5,460 nt of DNA, from the NCBI GenBank assembly GCA_944376035.1, contig CALWBJ010000162.1:1-5460 (forward strand). Reading direction: 5' to 3'. Under the pieces are notes generated by a model, which was not told the DNA's origin, did no database searches, and saw only the letters and a list, made by a program, of their open reading frames with translations. Each line of letters begins with the position of its first letter. Position 1 is the stretch's first letter. Origin of the DNA: an uncultured Clostridia bacterium (GTDB lineage: Bacteria; Bacillota; Clostridia; Christensenellales; Borkfalkiaceae). Position numbers and translations under genes: made by a program. Of this stretch, positions 1-5,453 are shown in pieces.

Positions 1-84
1 TTTAATACCATTTTCAATTTTTTATATTATATATTAAAATAGATAATAAATAACATGATTTTTCAAACTCTTTTAGTAGTTTCT

Positions 85-891
85 TTATAAAATATTCTTA
101 TTTATTCGTTCTATAAAATCTTCGCACTTTTTTAACGCTGTTTTTAAATTTTCGTCAAGAAAGCCGAGCGCGGCTTTCTTTAACTTTTCGGGTATGCCGT
201 AATAGGCTTCGGCTACGGCACCCGTTATTGCCGCTATCGTGTCGCTGTCCCCGCCGACAGACGTTGCGTTCCTTATCGCATCTTCAAAATCATCAGACTC
301 GAAAAACGCCTCTAATGCCTGCGGGACAGTCATCTGACAAGACTCGTCAAACTGATACATTTCCCTTATTCCGTCAAGCGTAAAGTCAATCGGGTAATAA
401 TTTTCGGTTATGTAGTCTTTAATTTTATTTTTATCGTAGCCTTTTCGGGCAAGAAATATCGCCGCAGCCGTCGCTTCCGCGCCTTTTAACCCCTCCGGAT
501 GATTATGGGTTACCCCTGTTACCGCGGCAGATAAAAGTTTGACTTCTTCAAGCGTTTTCCCCATAAAGCCGCACGCGCTTACGCGCATAGCCGCACCGTT
601 TCCGTAACTGTAATAAGGTTCGGGTTTTTCCGATTCAAGCCAGTATGAAAAATTTACGCCGTAACCCCTTAACGGATATGCCCGCCCAAAACTTCTCATA
701 TATTCAACCGTTAAAGCAGGAAGTTTGTTCAGATCTTTTCCGCTATTTACTATTGCCAGCCCTACCGCAACCGTCATTACCGTATCATCGGTAAATTCGC
801 ATTCGGCGGTGAATAAGTCATATTTTTTGGACCTGTGATTATTAAATTCAAAACGGCTGCCCGCTATATCCCCTATAACTGCCCCCAACAT
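85..891 (-). CDS. ADP-ribosylglycohydrolase family protein (DraG-like)
   Basis: Predicted hydrolase that removes ADP-ribose from a modified protein or small molecule; cytosolic, with no signal peptide or membrane segment. At 268 residues it has the usual length of a single-domain family member. Visible family motifs are the N-terminal GAVIGDIAGSRFE (3-15), the metal-binding FTDDT (33-37, with D35 and D36), GNGAAMR (97-103), HNHPEG (129-134) and the C-terminal metal-binding GGDSDT (213-218, with D215 and D217). All expected binuclear Mg2+/Mn2+ ligands appear present, so it is probably active. The ATG start is supported by a good SD site 7 nt upstream. It lies 57 bp behind the antiporter gene on the same strand with no clear terminator between, so co-transcription is likely. 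The substrate cannot be told from sequence; no ADP-ribosyltransferase or nitrogenase-regulation gene is in view, so a classical DraG role is not supported. Confidence 0.93.
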   Translation of the reverse strand: MLGAVIGDIAGSRFEFNNHRSKKYDLFTAECEFTDDTVMTVAVGLAIVNSGKDLNKLPALTVEYMRSFGRAYPLRGYGVNFSYWLESEKPEPYYSYGNGAAMRVSACGFMGKTLEEVKLLSAAVTGVTHNHPEGLKGAEATAAAIFLARKGYDKNKIKDYITENYYPIDFTLDGIREMYQFDESCQMTVPQALEAFFESDDFEDAIRNATSVGGDSDTIAAITGAVAEAYYGIPEKLKKAALGFLDENLKTALKKCEDFIERINKNIL

Positions 892-898
892 TTTTATT

Positions 899-904
899 CC
901 CCTT
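899..904 (-). promoter_or_regulatory. Ribosome-binding site of the ADP-ribosylglycohydrolase gene
   Basis: Read on the minus strand, AAGGGG lies 7 nt before the ATG at 891. This is a near-ideal Shine-Dalgarno spacing and fixes the start. It also shows that the gene is translated independently of the antiporter upstream, even if both share a transcript. Confidence 0.75.
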
Positions 905-948
905 AAAAATATGTTTGTTTACAAATTATCTTATATGACTTTTAATTC

Positions 949-2556
949 TCACTGCTCGGTACGGTTAATTACCATAATGTCGTTTTCTTTCAGAACGGTA
1001 TTCCCTTTAGGTATTACTATTTTTCCTTCCCGTTTTATCATTATTACGAGAGCGTTCTCTTCGCAGTTCATCTCGCTTAAAGTTTTCCCTATATCTTCAT
1101 CGCCTTTTTTAATAAGGCGCTCGGAAAGTTTTATTCCTTCCACGTTTTCCGACGTAACTGCGCTGAGTACTATCAGATCGCCGCATTTTATCACAGTACG
1201 CCCATTAGGTATTATTTTTTGTTCGCCCCTTATTATCAGCACAAGAATAGTCTCGGGCGGCAAAATTATATTTTTAACCGCTGTATCCTGCCACTTATGT
1301 CCTTCCGATATGCGGAACTGAATAAATCTGACGGGTACTTCGTCGCTGTAATCGGAAAAGGTCTTCATAACGTCGAAATTATCGTCAATCATTTTCAGCC
1401 TGCCCGATACGGTACCGAGCAATGAACCTTGCAGAAGTATAGAGAACAATACTATGCAGAATATAATATGGAAAATATCAGTTTCAATTATGCCGTTTAC
1501 GGCAATATGTGCCATTATCGCAAAAACTATCGAAGCCGCTCCGCGCACCCCCGCCCACGATACGGTCGCTATCTGATTAAACCTGCTTTTAAATGGCAAA
1601 AGCAACCCGGTAACCGCCAGAGGCCTCGCGACAAAAGTTAAAAACACCGCTATCGCCAAAGACGGAAGCGCTACGCCTATAAGTTTTGACGGATACGATA
1701 AAAGCCCTAAAAGGAAAAACAAAAGCATCTGCATTATTCCCGTTATACCGTCAAAAAACGGAACGAGTGATTTTTTATTCCTTATAGCGGAATTGCCGAG
1801 TATTATGCCTACTATATAAGTGCTTAAATACCCGTTACCGCCTATGGCGGCAGGCGCGGCATACGCAAACACGGCAACCGCAAAAACAAATATCGCGTCA
1901 AAACCCGCCGCGGTAAAATTAAACTTCTTCATTACAAGTACCGCAAGAAGCGCTATAAACACACCCAAAGCGGCGCCGTAAAATATCTGAGCAAAAAGCA
2001 TATACACTATTTCCCAACCGCTACCGGTATTTCCGTTTATAAGGGAAATAAAAAGAGCCGTCAGCATATATGCGCAGGGGTCGTTACTGCCGCTTTCCAC
2101 TTCTAAAAGCGAAGCGGTGTTATATTTTAAATTAAGCCTTTTCGAACGCAGTACGTAAAACACCGACGCCGCGTCGGTAGATCCTATTACCGAACCTGTT
2201 AAGAAACTTTCAAGCCAGCCCATTCCTAAGACCAACCTGCAAAATAAACCCGTAAATCCCGCGGTAAGAACTACTCCCGCCGTTGAAAGCAGAACCGACT
2301 GTTTGACCACAGGCCTTGCGACCTTCCAGTTGGTACCGAATCCGCCGTAAAACATTATGAAAATCAGCGCGACAGAACACAGTTCTTCGGCTACGGTAAA
2401 ATTATCAAAAGATATTTTACCTATCCCTTCTTCGCCGAATAACATTCCGAGCAAAATAAATGCCAAAAGTATAGGCACTCCGAGTTTGCTGGTTATTCTG
2501 TTTAAAATTACTCCGGCAAACATCACCGCCGCAAGTACCAGTAAAAACGCCGTCAT
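949..2556 (-). CDS. CPA1-type K+(Na+)/H+ antiporter with two RCK_C domains
   Basis: Inner-membrane cation/proton antiporter, closest by eye to the NhaP2/CvrA group of potassium/proton antiporters. Residues 1 to about 390 are hydrophobic with roughly 12-13 membrane segments. Typical CPA1 signatures are visible: STDAAS (126-131) in the crossing-helix region, ESGSNDP (154-160) containing the ND ion-binding pair N158/D159, and WAGVRGA (334-340) with the conserved arginine R338. The cytosolic tail (about 405-535) looks like two successive RCK_C/TrkA_C-like modules, each ending in a similar strand pattern (IIPNGRTVIKCGDLIVLSA at 448-466; VIPKGNTVLKENDIMVINR at 514-532). In other bacteria such domains bind nucleotides or cyclic di-AMP and gate transport; binding here is inference. 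The ATG has a good SD site. It is the first gene of a likely two-gene operon with the ADP-ribosylglycohydrolase. Whether K+ or Na+ is the main ion cannot be decided from sequence. Confidence 0.93.
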   Translation of the reverse strand: MTAFLLVLAAVMFAGVILNRITSKLGVPILLAFILLGMLFGEEGIGKISFDNFTVAEELCSVALIFIMFYGGFGTNWKVARPVVKQSVLLSTAGVVLTAGFTGLFCRLVLGMGWLESFLTGSVIGSTDAASVFYVLRSKRLNLKYNTASLLEVESGSNDPCAYMLTALFISLINGNTGSGWEIVYMLFAQIFYGAALGVFIALLAVLVMKKFNFTAAGFDAIFVFAVAVFAYAAPAAIGGNGYLSTYIVGIILGNSAIRNKKSLVPFFDGITGIMQMLLFFLLGLLSYPSKLIGVALPSLAIAVFLTFVARPLAVTGLLLPFKSRFNQIATVSWAGVRGAASIVFAIMAHIAVNGIIETDIFHIIFCIVLFSILLQGSLLGTVSGRLKMIDDNFDVMKTFSDYSDEVPVRFIQFRISEGHKWQDTAVKNIILPPETILVLIIRGEQKIIPNGRTVIKCGDLIVLSAVTSENVEGIKLSERLIKKGDEDIGKTLSEMNCEENALVIMIKREGKIVIPKGNTVLKENDIMVINRTEQ

Positions 2557-2562
2557 CCGATT

Positions 2563-2567
2563 CTCCC
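2563..2567 (-). promoter_or_regulatory. Ribosome-binding site of the antiporter gene
   Basis: GGGAG on the minus strand, 6 nt before the ATG at 2556, supports this start. The surrounding octamer ACGGGAGA (2562-2569) is also repeated in the arms of the inverted repeat at 2755-2789. Confidence 0.65.
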
Positions 2568-2573
2568 GTTTTA

Positions 2574-2602
2574 ACTATAATTATTTTTTGACAATTTACC
2601 AA
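2574..2602 (-). promoter_or_regulatory. Possible antiporter promoter
   Basis: On the minus strand a -35-like TTGGTA (2597-2602, 4/6 match) and a -10-like TATAGT (2574-2579, 5/6 match) are separated by 17 nt. Transcription would start near 2567, leaving a very short leader with the SD site at its 5' end. That tight fit, and the AT richness that makes chance matches common, keep this tentative. A start further upstream, or read-through from putP, is possible. Confidence 0.35.
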
Positions 2603-2630
2603 ATAAATAACCGCTTGAAAAATCAGTAAT

Positions 2631-2660
2631 ATCTGTTTATATCGGTTTATATCGGTTAAT
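2631..2660. repeat. Three tandem copies of a 10-bp repeat
   Basis: ATCTGTTTAT, ATCGGTTTAT and ATCGGTTAAT follow each other without gaps; each differs from the consensus ATCGGTTTAT by at most one base. The 10-bp period places the units on one face of the helix. The array ends 28 bp upstream of the candidate antiporter -35 box, so a binding site for a regulator is possible. There are too few copies to call an origin iteron array, and no replication gene is nearby. Confidence 0.7.
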
Positions 2661-2703
2661 TTATATAAAAACAGTTTTATGGTTTTTATACCCTTTAACT
2701 TTT

Positions 2704-2740
2704 ATTGCACATATCAACTTATATGCAATTTATGTGCAAT
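2704..2740. repeat. Perfect 10-bp inverted repeat
   Basis: ATTGCACATA (2704-2713) and TATGTGCAAT (2731-2740) are exact reverse complements around a 17-nt spacer that contains a further partial copy, TATGCAATT. On the plus strand it is followed by TTTAAAATTTT, but no plus-strand gene ends here; on the minus strand no T-run follows. It may be a protein-binding dyad or an RNA stem in a putP read-through transcript. Confidence 0.6.
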
Positions 2741-2754
2741 TTTAAAATTTTGAA

Positions 2755-2789
2755 TACGGGAGAGTCTGAATTATAAAAACTCTCCCGTA
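2755..2789 (-). terminator. 11-bp inverted repeat downstream of putP, possible terminator or mRNA 3' end
   Basis: TACGGGAGAGT (2755-2765) and ACTCTCCCGTA (2779-2789) are perfect reverse complements with a 13-nt loop, starting 82 nt after the putP stop codon. It is the most GC-rich stem in the gap and sits where a putP terminator is expected. On the minus strand it is followed by TTCAAAATTTT, not an uninterrupted T-run, so it is not a textbook intrinsic terminator. It may instead be a 3'-end stabilising or attenuating hairpin. Confidence 0.5.
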
Positions 2790-2870
2790 AAAACTTTTAT
2801 GCTGTTATATTGTTATTATGATAATAATAATATCAGATATTATCAGAAATTAAATAAAATTTCAATATAA

Positions 2871-4439
2871 TTATTCCGCCGTTTCAGGTTCTGTTTCAAG
2901 AGGCTTAAAATTCTTTACGGAATCAAAAAGTTCGGTAACTTCTTTATCCGGCGCCTTTGTGGTTAACGAGGTTACGACTGCGGCAATCATTCCTGCAATA
3001 AATCCGGGAACTATCTCATAGAGCCCTGTTTCCGCTATTACCGCGCTAAAACCGTAATAACCGAGATTAAATAAAATCATCCACAATACCGATACCACAA
3101 AACCGGTTATTATACCCGCGCAAGCGCCTTTATAATTGAAACGTCTCCAATAAAGGCTGAGTATCACCGCGGGACCGAACGCTGCACCGAAAATCGACCA
3201 TGCCGCCGAAACTATTTCCATAATATTTGCTAAACTGAAATAATAAACTAAGAGCGCTATTGCCAAAGCGATTAAGGTAACCGCACAAACCGAGATTCTG
3301 CCTACCCAAAGCATCTCTTTATCACCCGCGTTCTTTTTTACAGTCGCTTTATATATGTCGGAAGCAAATGCCGATGAAGACGCCAGAAGTTGCGAATCGG
3401 CAGTACTCATTGAAGCGGCAACTATCGCAGATATAAGTATTCCGCCAAGAAGCGCAAGCGCACCGTATCCGAAAATCTGCCTTACCAGTGCGACAAAAAC
3501 CAATTCCTTATCCGCCGGATCAAGCGAATCGCCCAAAAATTCGTGCGCCACAAGCGCTACCGCAGTTGCCATTAAAAGTATAAGGAATGTCCATACAGAG
3601 CCGATGATTTGCGATTTTCTCATCTCTTTTTCCGATTTTACCGCCATATATCTTACCAGAATATGCGGCATTCCGAAATAGCCTAGTCCCCAGCCGAATC
3701 CCGTAAGTATGCTTGCTATGCTTGCCCAGTCAAATTTGCCGGAAGACAAAAAACTGTAATAATTATCCGGAGTAACTACCGTCCCGACATTGCCGCTTAC
3801 ATTCATTACTATTAAAGCAATAATAGGTACCGACATCAATGCGACAAGCATGAGCATTCCCTGGAAAAAGTCAGTCCAGCAAACCGCTTTGAATCCGCCG
3901 AGCAAAGTATACGCCACTATTATCACCGACGCGATTATCATTGCCACATCGTTACTCACCGCAGGCGCTATCATATTGAAAAGTCTGCCGCATGCAAATA
4001 TACTCGAAGCCGAATACAGACAATACCCTATCACGAATATTATTGCGCACGATATACGAAGCACCGGATTTTCAGTCTTGAATCTGTTTGAAAAAAACTG
4101 AGGTATTGTTATTGAGTCATTGGCTTTGATAGCATAACGGCGAAGCCTGGGCGCAATAAATATCCATGAACACACCGTGCCTATCAGAAGCCCTATCGAT
4201 ATCCAGACCTGCCCGAGCCCGTAAAGAAAAATTGAACCCGGAAGTCCCATCAATACCCAGGCGCTCATGTCAGAAGCACCGGCAGACAATGCCGAAACCC
4301 ATCCGCCCATACTTCTTCCGCCGAGAAAATAATCTTTCTCACTTGTATCCTTGCTCTTAATGAAAAAATATACACCGACGCCTAATACAATCAAAAAATA
4401 AATTATAAACGCCGCAAGTTCGTAGTAATTTATATCCAC
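2871..4439 (-). CDS. putP: Na+/proline symporter (PutP, SSS family)
   Basis: Inner-membrane sodium:solute symporter that takes up proline with Na+, for use as a nutrient or osmoprotectant. The 522 residues match the family's usual length (about 500) with about 13 membrane segments. PutP hallmarks are visible: KDYFLGGRSMGGWVSALS (35-52), the Na+-site helix LSAGASDMSAW (51-61) with D57 matching the essential aspartate of E. coli PutP, GGFKAVCWTDFFQG (181-194), WGLGYFGMPHILVRYMA (250-266) and SMSTADSQLL (343-352), whose S345/T346 match the Na+-site serine and threonine. The hydrophilic C-terminus is acidic (ETEPETAE). The start is GTG, not ATG, supported by GGAG 7 nt upstream; first-helix residues begin soon after. 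It has its own strong promoter, and the next gene on this strand begins 314 bp further on, so it is probably monocistronic. No proline-degradation gene is nearby, which leans slightly to a general or osmotic uptake role; another small substrate is possible. Confidence 0.92.
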   Translation of the reverse strand: MDINYYELAAFIIYFLIVLGVGVYFFIKSKDTSEKDYFLGGRSMGGWVSALSAGASDMSAWVLMGLPGSIFLYGLGQVWISIGLLIGTVCSWIFIAPRLRRYAIKANDSITIPQFFSNRFKTENPVLRISCAIIFVIGYCLYSASSIFACGRLFNMIAPAVSNDVAMIIASVIIVAYTLLGGFKAVCWTDFFQGMLMLVALMSVPIIALIVMNVSGNVGTVVTPDNYYSFLSSGKFDWASIASILTGFGWGLGYFGMPHILVRYMAVKSEKEMRKSQIIGSVWTFLILLMATAVALVAHEFLGDSLDPADKELVFVALVRQIFGYGALALLGGILISAIVAASMSTADSQLLASSSAFASDIYKATVKKNAGDKEMLWVGRISVCAVTLIALAIALLVYYFSLANIMEIVSAAWSIFGAAFGPAVILSLYWRRFNYKGACAGIITGFVVSVLWMILFNLGYYGFSAVIAETGLYEIVPGFIAGMIAAVVTSLTTKAPDKEVTELFDSVKNFKPLETEPETAE

Positions 4440-4456
4440 TGGTTTTCTCCAGTAAA
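4435..4456 (-). promoter_or_regulatory. Hairpin covering the putP SD site and GTG start
   Basis: On the minus strand ACTGG (4449-4453) and CCAGT (4438-4442) are exact reverse complements around a 6-nt loop. Two G-U pairs and one U-A pair extend the stem to 8 bp (4435-4442 with 4449-4456). The GG of the GGAG SD site is in one arm and the start codon in the other, so the fold would hide translation initiation. The SD GGAG itself is at 4447-4450, 7 nt from the GTG. The stem is short, so an effect in vivo is uncertain. Confidence 0.45.
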
Positions 4457-4471
4457 ATTTTTCCGTACCGT

Positions 4472-4483
4472 TTACTTTGCCAC
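4472..4483 (-). other. Possible three-codon mini-ORF in the putP leader
   Basis: GTG-GCA-AAG-TAA, read on the minus strand, follows a GGAG with 5-nt spacing. The octamer GGAGAAAA (4485-4492) before it is repeated exactly at the true putP initiation site (4443-4450). This may be a leader mini-ORF or a standby ribosome site, or simply a chance purine-rich match. Confidence 0.25.
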
Positions 4484-4504
4484 ATTTTCTCCGATAACTT
4501 TGTT

Positions 4505-4533
4505 ATTATACAATATATCTATTTATAAGTCAA
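4505..4533 (-). promoter_or_regulatory. Strong sigma-A-type promoter of putP
   Basis: TTGACT (4528-4533, 5/6 match) and a perfect TATAAT (4505-4510) are separated by exactly 17 nt on the minus strand. The predicted transcription start is near 4498, giving a leader of about 59 nt before the GTG. The -35 box lies inside the left arm of the dyad at 4524-4571. Confidence 0.85.
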
Positions 4534-4571
4534 TTATTATTTTAAAAAGCAATAATAAGAAATGACTTATA
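4524..4571. repeat. Interrupted 17-bp dyad overlapping the putP -35 box
   Basis: The outer arms TATAAGTCA (4524-4532) and TGACTTATA (4563-4571) are perfect reverse complements, and so are the inner arms TTATTATT (4534-4541) and AATAATAA (4551-4558). Only 1 and 4 unpaired bases separate outer from inner arms, and the loop is 9 nt. The position over the -35 box suggests an operator. The inner arms are low-complexity AT sequence and are weaker evidence than the outer ones. Confidence 0.55.
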
Positions 4572-4707
4572 GAATGATTTTTCTGATATAAATTTATAAA
4601 TATCTATTTTAAAAACTTTAAAGCTAATTTCCCGTTTCCCCTGTTTTCAAAAATTTTCAATATATTTACTATTAAAACATTATGTGCTTAAAACCTTTAA
4701 TTTAGCG

Positions 4708-4713
4708 TATACT
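4708..4713 (+). promoter_or_regulatory. Candidate -10 box of the lytic transglycosylase gene
   Basis: TATACT matches the -10 consensus at 5/6 positions and ends 6 nt before the ATG, so transcription would begin at or next to the start codon. No good -35 hexamer or extended -10 TG is seen at the right distance. A weak alternative is TTTTCA (4644-4649) with TACTAT (4667-4672). Confidence 0.3.
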
Positions 4714-4719
4714 TAAATT

Positions 4720-5325
4720 ATGGAGAATCCCTCTAAACATAAAATACTGAGAAGAATTTTTAAAATCTTAACCGTTATACTTTGCTTTTTTTGGGTTGTT
4801 TTTGCCATGGGCGGTATTTACAGATGTACTATGCGGCAATATTTTTATCCGCTCGAATTCAAGGAGGAAATTTTTTACGCCGCAGACACTTTCGGATTTG
4901 AAAGAGCGCTTATACTTTCAGTCGTCAATGTCGAAAGCAGTTTCGACGAAAAAGCCGTAAGTCCTAAGGGCGCGCAGGGACTTATGCAGATTACCCCGGC
5001 AACCGCCGCTTATATAGCAGGTATTCAGGGAGTAGAAAATTTTGATATGTTAAGCGCCAGAGATAACCTTAATTTCGGATGTTTTTACTTAAAATATCTT
5101 TTTGATAAGTTCAGCGATGTAAATACCGCGCTCGCCGCTTACAACGCCGGCGAAGGCAACGTGTTTTTATGGCTTAAAAATTCAGATTACAGCGATGACG
5201 GAATAACCTTAAAAGCCATACCTTTCCCCGAAACCGCAGGCTATGTTGAAAAAATAAATGAAACTTTTAAAATTTATAAAAAATTATACGGTTATATCCT
5301 TGACAAATCGAATAAATTTGAGTAA
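4720..5325 (+). CDS. Membrane-anchored lytic transglycosylase (SLT domain)
   Basis: Cleaves the MurNAc-GlcNAc bond of peptidoglycan, forming 1,6-anhydro ends, outside the membrane. A basic N-terminus (KHKILRR, 6-12) precedes one hydrophobic segment (about 13-34) that acts as a signal anchor. The SLT-type (GH23) domain covers about 50-190: the catalytic glutamate is E72 in VNVESSFD, followed by AVSPKGAQGLMQITPATA (79-96), ALAAYNAGEGNV (137-148) and IPFPETAGYVEKI (167-179). In the last motif the common ETR reads ETA. The 201-residue length suits the short clostridial-type enzymes. The ATG is the first possible ATG, since an in-frame TAA lies at 4714-4716, yet no SD site precedes it. It is divergent from putP and ends 16 bp before the tRNA gene. 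A role in wall remodelling during growth or division is likely, but the specific role is unknown. Confidence 0.92.
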   Translation: MENPSKHKILRRIFKILTVILCFFWVVFAMGGIYRCTMRQYFYPLEFKEEIFYAADTFGFERALILSVVNVESSFDEKAVSPKGAQGLMQITPATAAYIAGIQGVENFDMLSARDNLNFGCFYLKYLFDKFSDVNTALAAYNAGEGNVFLWLKNSDYSDDGITLKAIPFPETAGYVEKINETFKIYKKLYGYILDKSNKFE

Positions 5326-5328
5326 TAT
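5300..5328 (+). promoter_or_regulatory. Promoter of tRNA-Leu inside the 3' end of the transglycosylase gene
   Basis: A perfect -35 TTGACA (5300-5305) lies in the coding end of the preceding gene. After 17 nt comes TAATAT (5323-5328, 4/6 match), which overlaps that gene's TAA stop codon. Transcription would start near 5335, about 7 nt before the mature tRNA end, a normal layout for a tRNA. The -10 box is imperfect; TATATA three bases on is an alternative. Confidence 0.6.
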
Positions 5329-5341
5329 ATAAAGGCTGAAT

Positions 5342-5424
5342 GTGAGGGTGGCGGAATTGGCAGACGCGTACGTTTGAGGGGCGTATGGTTATCCGTGTGG
5401 GTTCAAGTCCCATCCTTCACACCA
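5342..5424 (+). tRNA. tRNA-Leu (anticodon GAG)
   Basis: Class II tRNA of 83 nt including an encoded CCA. The acceptor stem GTGAGGG (5342-5348) pairs with CCTTCAC (5414-5420) with one G-T pair; the discriminator is A5421, as expected for leucine. The D stem is GCG/CGC (5351-5353/5365-5367). The anticodon stem is 5369-5373/5381-5385, and the loop TTGAGGG puts GAG at 5376-5378, decoding CUC and CUU. A long variable arm (5386-5396) has a 3-bp stem. The T stem is 5397-5401/5409-5413 around the loop TTCAAGT. Confidence 0.97.
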
Positions 5425-5429
5425 ATACG

Positions 5430-5453
5430 GGCAACGAGTTTTCGTTGCCTTTA
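5430..5453 (+). terminator. Intrinsic terminator after tRNA-Leu
   Basis: GGCAACGA (5430-5437) and TCGTTGCC (5442-5449) form a perfect 8-bp stem with a GTTT loop, followed by TTTAT. It begins 5 nt after the tRNA CCA end. The T-run is short, so termination may be partial, but position and shape fit well. Confidence 0.7.

Larger units (their letters stand above)
2557..2870. other. 314-bp AT-rich intergenic region between putP and the antiporter gene
   Basis: No convincing coding sequence on either strand. From right to left, in the direction of transcription, it holds an AT-rich stretch after the putP stop, an 11-bp inverted repeat (2755-2789), a 10-bp inverted repeat (2704-2740), a three-copy 10-bp tandem repeat (2631-2660) and the candidate antiporter promoter and SD site. 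The density of repeats suggests regulation or transcript processing rather than plain spacer. Confidence 0.8.

Noticed and set aside
1..84. Possible terminator after the ADP-ribosylglycohydrolase gene
   Set aside because: Only a 5-bp AT-rich AAACT/AGTTT pairing with no T-run is seen; the 84 bp are AT-rich and otherwise featureless.
911..1641. Plus-strand open frames (911-1321, 1219-1425, 1429-1641)
   Set aside because: They lie antisense to the antiporter gene, have no SD site or recognisable domain, and their composition is what the reverse of a membrane-protein gene produces.
2357..2629. Open frames over the antiporter start (plus 2357-2629; minus 2417-2602 in another frame)
   Set aside because: Both overlap the well-supported antiporter N-terminus and lack motifs; the minus-strand one would use a TTG start inside the candidate -35 box.
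3355..4360. Plus-strand open frames antisense to putP (3355-3681, 3790-4101, 4166-4360)
   Set aside because: Shadow frames of a long, motif-rich symporter gene, with no ribosome-binding site or recognisable product.
4357..4485. 42-codon minus-strand frame starting at an ATG in the putP leader and overlapping putP out of frame
   Set aside because: The GGAG is only 3 nt from this ATG, the peptide has no recognisable features and most of it is simply putP read in the wrong frame.
4587..4606. AT palindrome-like stretch around GATATAAATTTATAAATATC
   Set aside because: Imperfect symmetry made almost only of A and T; expected by chance in this composition.
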